In this document: positions 14,330 through 15,523 of the stretch, piece after piece
Layout: every line of letters starts with the position of its first letter
How positions within the stretch are numbered: position 1 is the first letter of the stretch
Assembly: GCA_937900045.1 (NCBI GenBank)
Contig: CALCEB010000187.1
Span: forward strand, 1-15,523
Direction of reading: 5' to 3'
From: an uncultured Acidobacteriota bacterium
GTDB lineage: Bacteria; Acidobacteriota; Terriglobia; UBA7540
Length of the DNA stretch: 15,523 nt
Translations under genes and position numbers: made by a program
The notes under the pieces: model-generated
The model's input: only the letters and a program-made list of their open reading frames with translations
Told to the model about the DNA's origin: nothing
The model's database searches: none

Positions 14330-15477
14330 ATGGCCAATACCCCAATCCCCGAAGTCTCAAGCAGCCCTAAACCCAAACTGCCGAAGAAAGGAGAGTTTGG
14401 CATCGCGCTCGAGCCCGAAGTCGTCAAGATCTGCGGCTACGCTCTTCTGATCGGACTGACCGGCGGCCTTGTCGCCGAAGGCCTGCTCGAACTCATCTAT
14501 TTCTTCACCAATCTTTGTTTCTACGGCAAATTGTCATTCGCGATCACCAGCCCGGCGCACAACCATCTGGGACTCTGGGTCATCTTGATTCCGCCGATTG
14601 GCGGGCTCATTGTTGGATTGATGGTCTACTTCTGGGAGCCGACCCTCAAGGGCCACGGCATCCCGGAGGCGATGGAAGCTGTGCTCTTCAGCCACAGCCG
14701 GATGCGGCTGCGCGTGGCTTTTCTGAAGCCGTTGGCGACCGCTCTGGCCATCGGAACGGGCGGGCCCTTTGGCGCCGAAGGCCCGATTATTCAGACGGGC
14801 GCGGCTTGCGGATCGCTGTTCGCGCAGGCCGTCGGACTGACTCCGTACTACCGCCGGGTCCTGCTTGCGTCGGGTGCCGCCGCTGGCATGGCGGCGACAT
14901 TCACTGCGCCGCTGGCCGGAATTCTCGTGGCCATTGAGCTGCTGCTCTTCGAATTTCGCGCCCGGTCGTTCATCCCTGTGTCGCTCGCGGCCGCTGTTGC
15001 CACCGGAGTGCGAGTCCATTTCGTTGGTTGGGCGCCGTTGTTCCCCACGCCCGCCTTCACCATGACCGGAATGAACGAGCTCTGGGTGTTTGGGGCCATG
15101 GGAATTTTGATGGGCATCGTCGCCATCGCCATGATCCGGGCTCTATTTTGGCTGGAAGACTTATTCGATCATCTCCCAATCCAGCGCGCCCTCATCTGGT
15201 CGCCGGCCATTGGCGCTGCCATTCTGGGAGCCATCGGCTACTTCTATCCACAGGTTTTCGGCACCGGCTACGACACGATTCGCGATATGTTGAACAACCG
15301 GATGACGGCGGGGAATCTGCTGGGCGTGTCCATCGCAAAATTCTGGGCGCTGGTGATTTCTCTCGGATCCGGGACGACGGGCGGTGTCTTTGCGCCGTCG
15401 CTGATCGTCGGCGGAGGCCTTGGCGCCGTTTACGCGATGGGATGCCACCACTTTTTCCCGCATCTCGTCAGCAATCC
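14330..15477 (+). CDS. Second CLC-family anion transporter, 3' end missing
   Basis: 382 full codons, open to the end of real sequence. The ATG at 14330 has an excellent ribosome site, AGGAGG at 14318-14323 with 6-nt spacing. Filter motif GHGIPE is at 108-113, gating Glu150 in GAEGP, and GSGTTGGVFAP at 346-356, all close to canonical. As in its neighbour, the internal proton-glutamate position looks hydrophobic: in ILVAIELLLFEF, Glu203 is followed by Leu. Family members of this type run to about 450 residues for the membrane part and often add CBS domains, so the last helices and any tail are lost. From 15478 the frame reads on through adapter sequence (about 15 bogus residues) and must be trimmed. 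It is likely paired with the upstream CLC gene, though the two differ in key motifs and are not a recent duplication. Confidence 0.9.
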
Positions 15478-15523
15478 CTGTCTCTTATACACATCTGACG
15501 CTGCCGACGATCTTACGCGTGTA
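15478..15523. other. Nextera/Tn5 sequencing adapter, not genomic
   Basis: CTGTCTCTTATACACATCT (15478-15496) is the 19-bp Tn5 mosaic end. GACGCTGCCGACGA (15497-15510) completes the reverse complement of the Nextera read-1 adapter. TCTTACGC (15511-15518) reads as an 8-base i5 index, the reverse complement of GCGTAAGA, and GTGTA begins the P5 side. An untrimmed short-insert read extended the contig end. Confidence 0.97.

Noticed and set aside
15478..15496. Tn5-type transposon end as evidence of a mobile element
   Set aside because: The 19-bp mosaic end is followed directly by Nextera adapter and index sequence, so it comes from library preparation.

Overview
The window looks like a chromosomal piece of a moderately GC-rich Gram-negative bacterium, most likely an Acidobacteriota member (Terriglobia-like). 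This rests on my recollection of family distributions: the stand-alone RsbRD_N-like protein, the type of CLC protein, the secreted WYG/KYM-motif protein and the REP-like hairpins. No rRNA or tRNA is present to confirm it. The last 46 bases (15478-15523) are not genomic. They read as the Tn5 mosaic end, the Nextera read-1 adapter, an 8-base index and the start of the P5 side, so this is the untrimmed end of an Illumina/Nextera contig and real sequence stops at about 15477.

Layout. Positions 1-233 hold no gene, only a short inverted repeat. Positions 234-2935 (minus strand) are a tight three-gene envelope operon. In transcription order it encodes a small exported PA2779-like protein with a C-terminal membrane anchor, an exported C39-like cysteine peptidase, and a TPR-POTRA-beta-barrel outer-membrane protein. 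A 447-nt gap follows, then a small secreted basic protein (+). Convergent to that is a DUF4126 membrane protein with a C-terminal PH/GRAM-like domain (-). A hairpin-rich gap (4854-5225) leads into a housekeeping block on the plus strand: ribonuclease J, undecaprenyl-diphosphate phosphatase (uppP) and the DNA translocase ftsK, closed by a good intrinsic terminator at 10287-10326.

From 10400 to 12274 lies the most unusual stretch. A decayed copy of a MarR-family gene (frameshifted and truncated) still carries an extended -10 promoter overlapped by an inverted-repeat operator. The pseudogene ends at a 153-bp non-coding element with perfect 26-bp inverted termini and a large central hairpin (MITE/REPIN-like). 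An RsbRD_N-like gene follows, preceded by a similar operator/-10 arrangement, and then the intact MarR gene under a promoter sharing 23 identical bases with the pseudogene's. This suggests a small autoregulated stress/sensing island that duplicated and then partly decayed. Two CLC-family anion transporters follow in tandem. The first ends in two CBS domains and has a non-canonical selectivity-filter region. The second is cut off by the contig end.

How the genes work together. The envelope operon probably acts in the periplasm and outer membrane, with an unknown substrate. RNase J, UppP and FtsK are independent core functions (RNA turnover, lipid-carrier recycling, chromosome segregation). The MarR and RsbRD_N-like proteins are predicted to be co-regulated. 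The CLC pair may belong to the same stress/pH/anion response, but nothing in the sequence proves that link.
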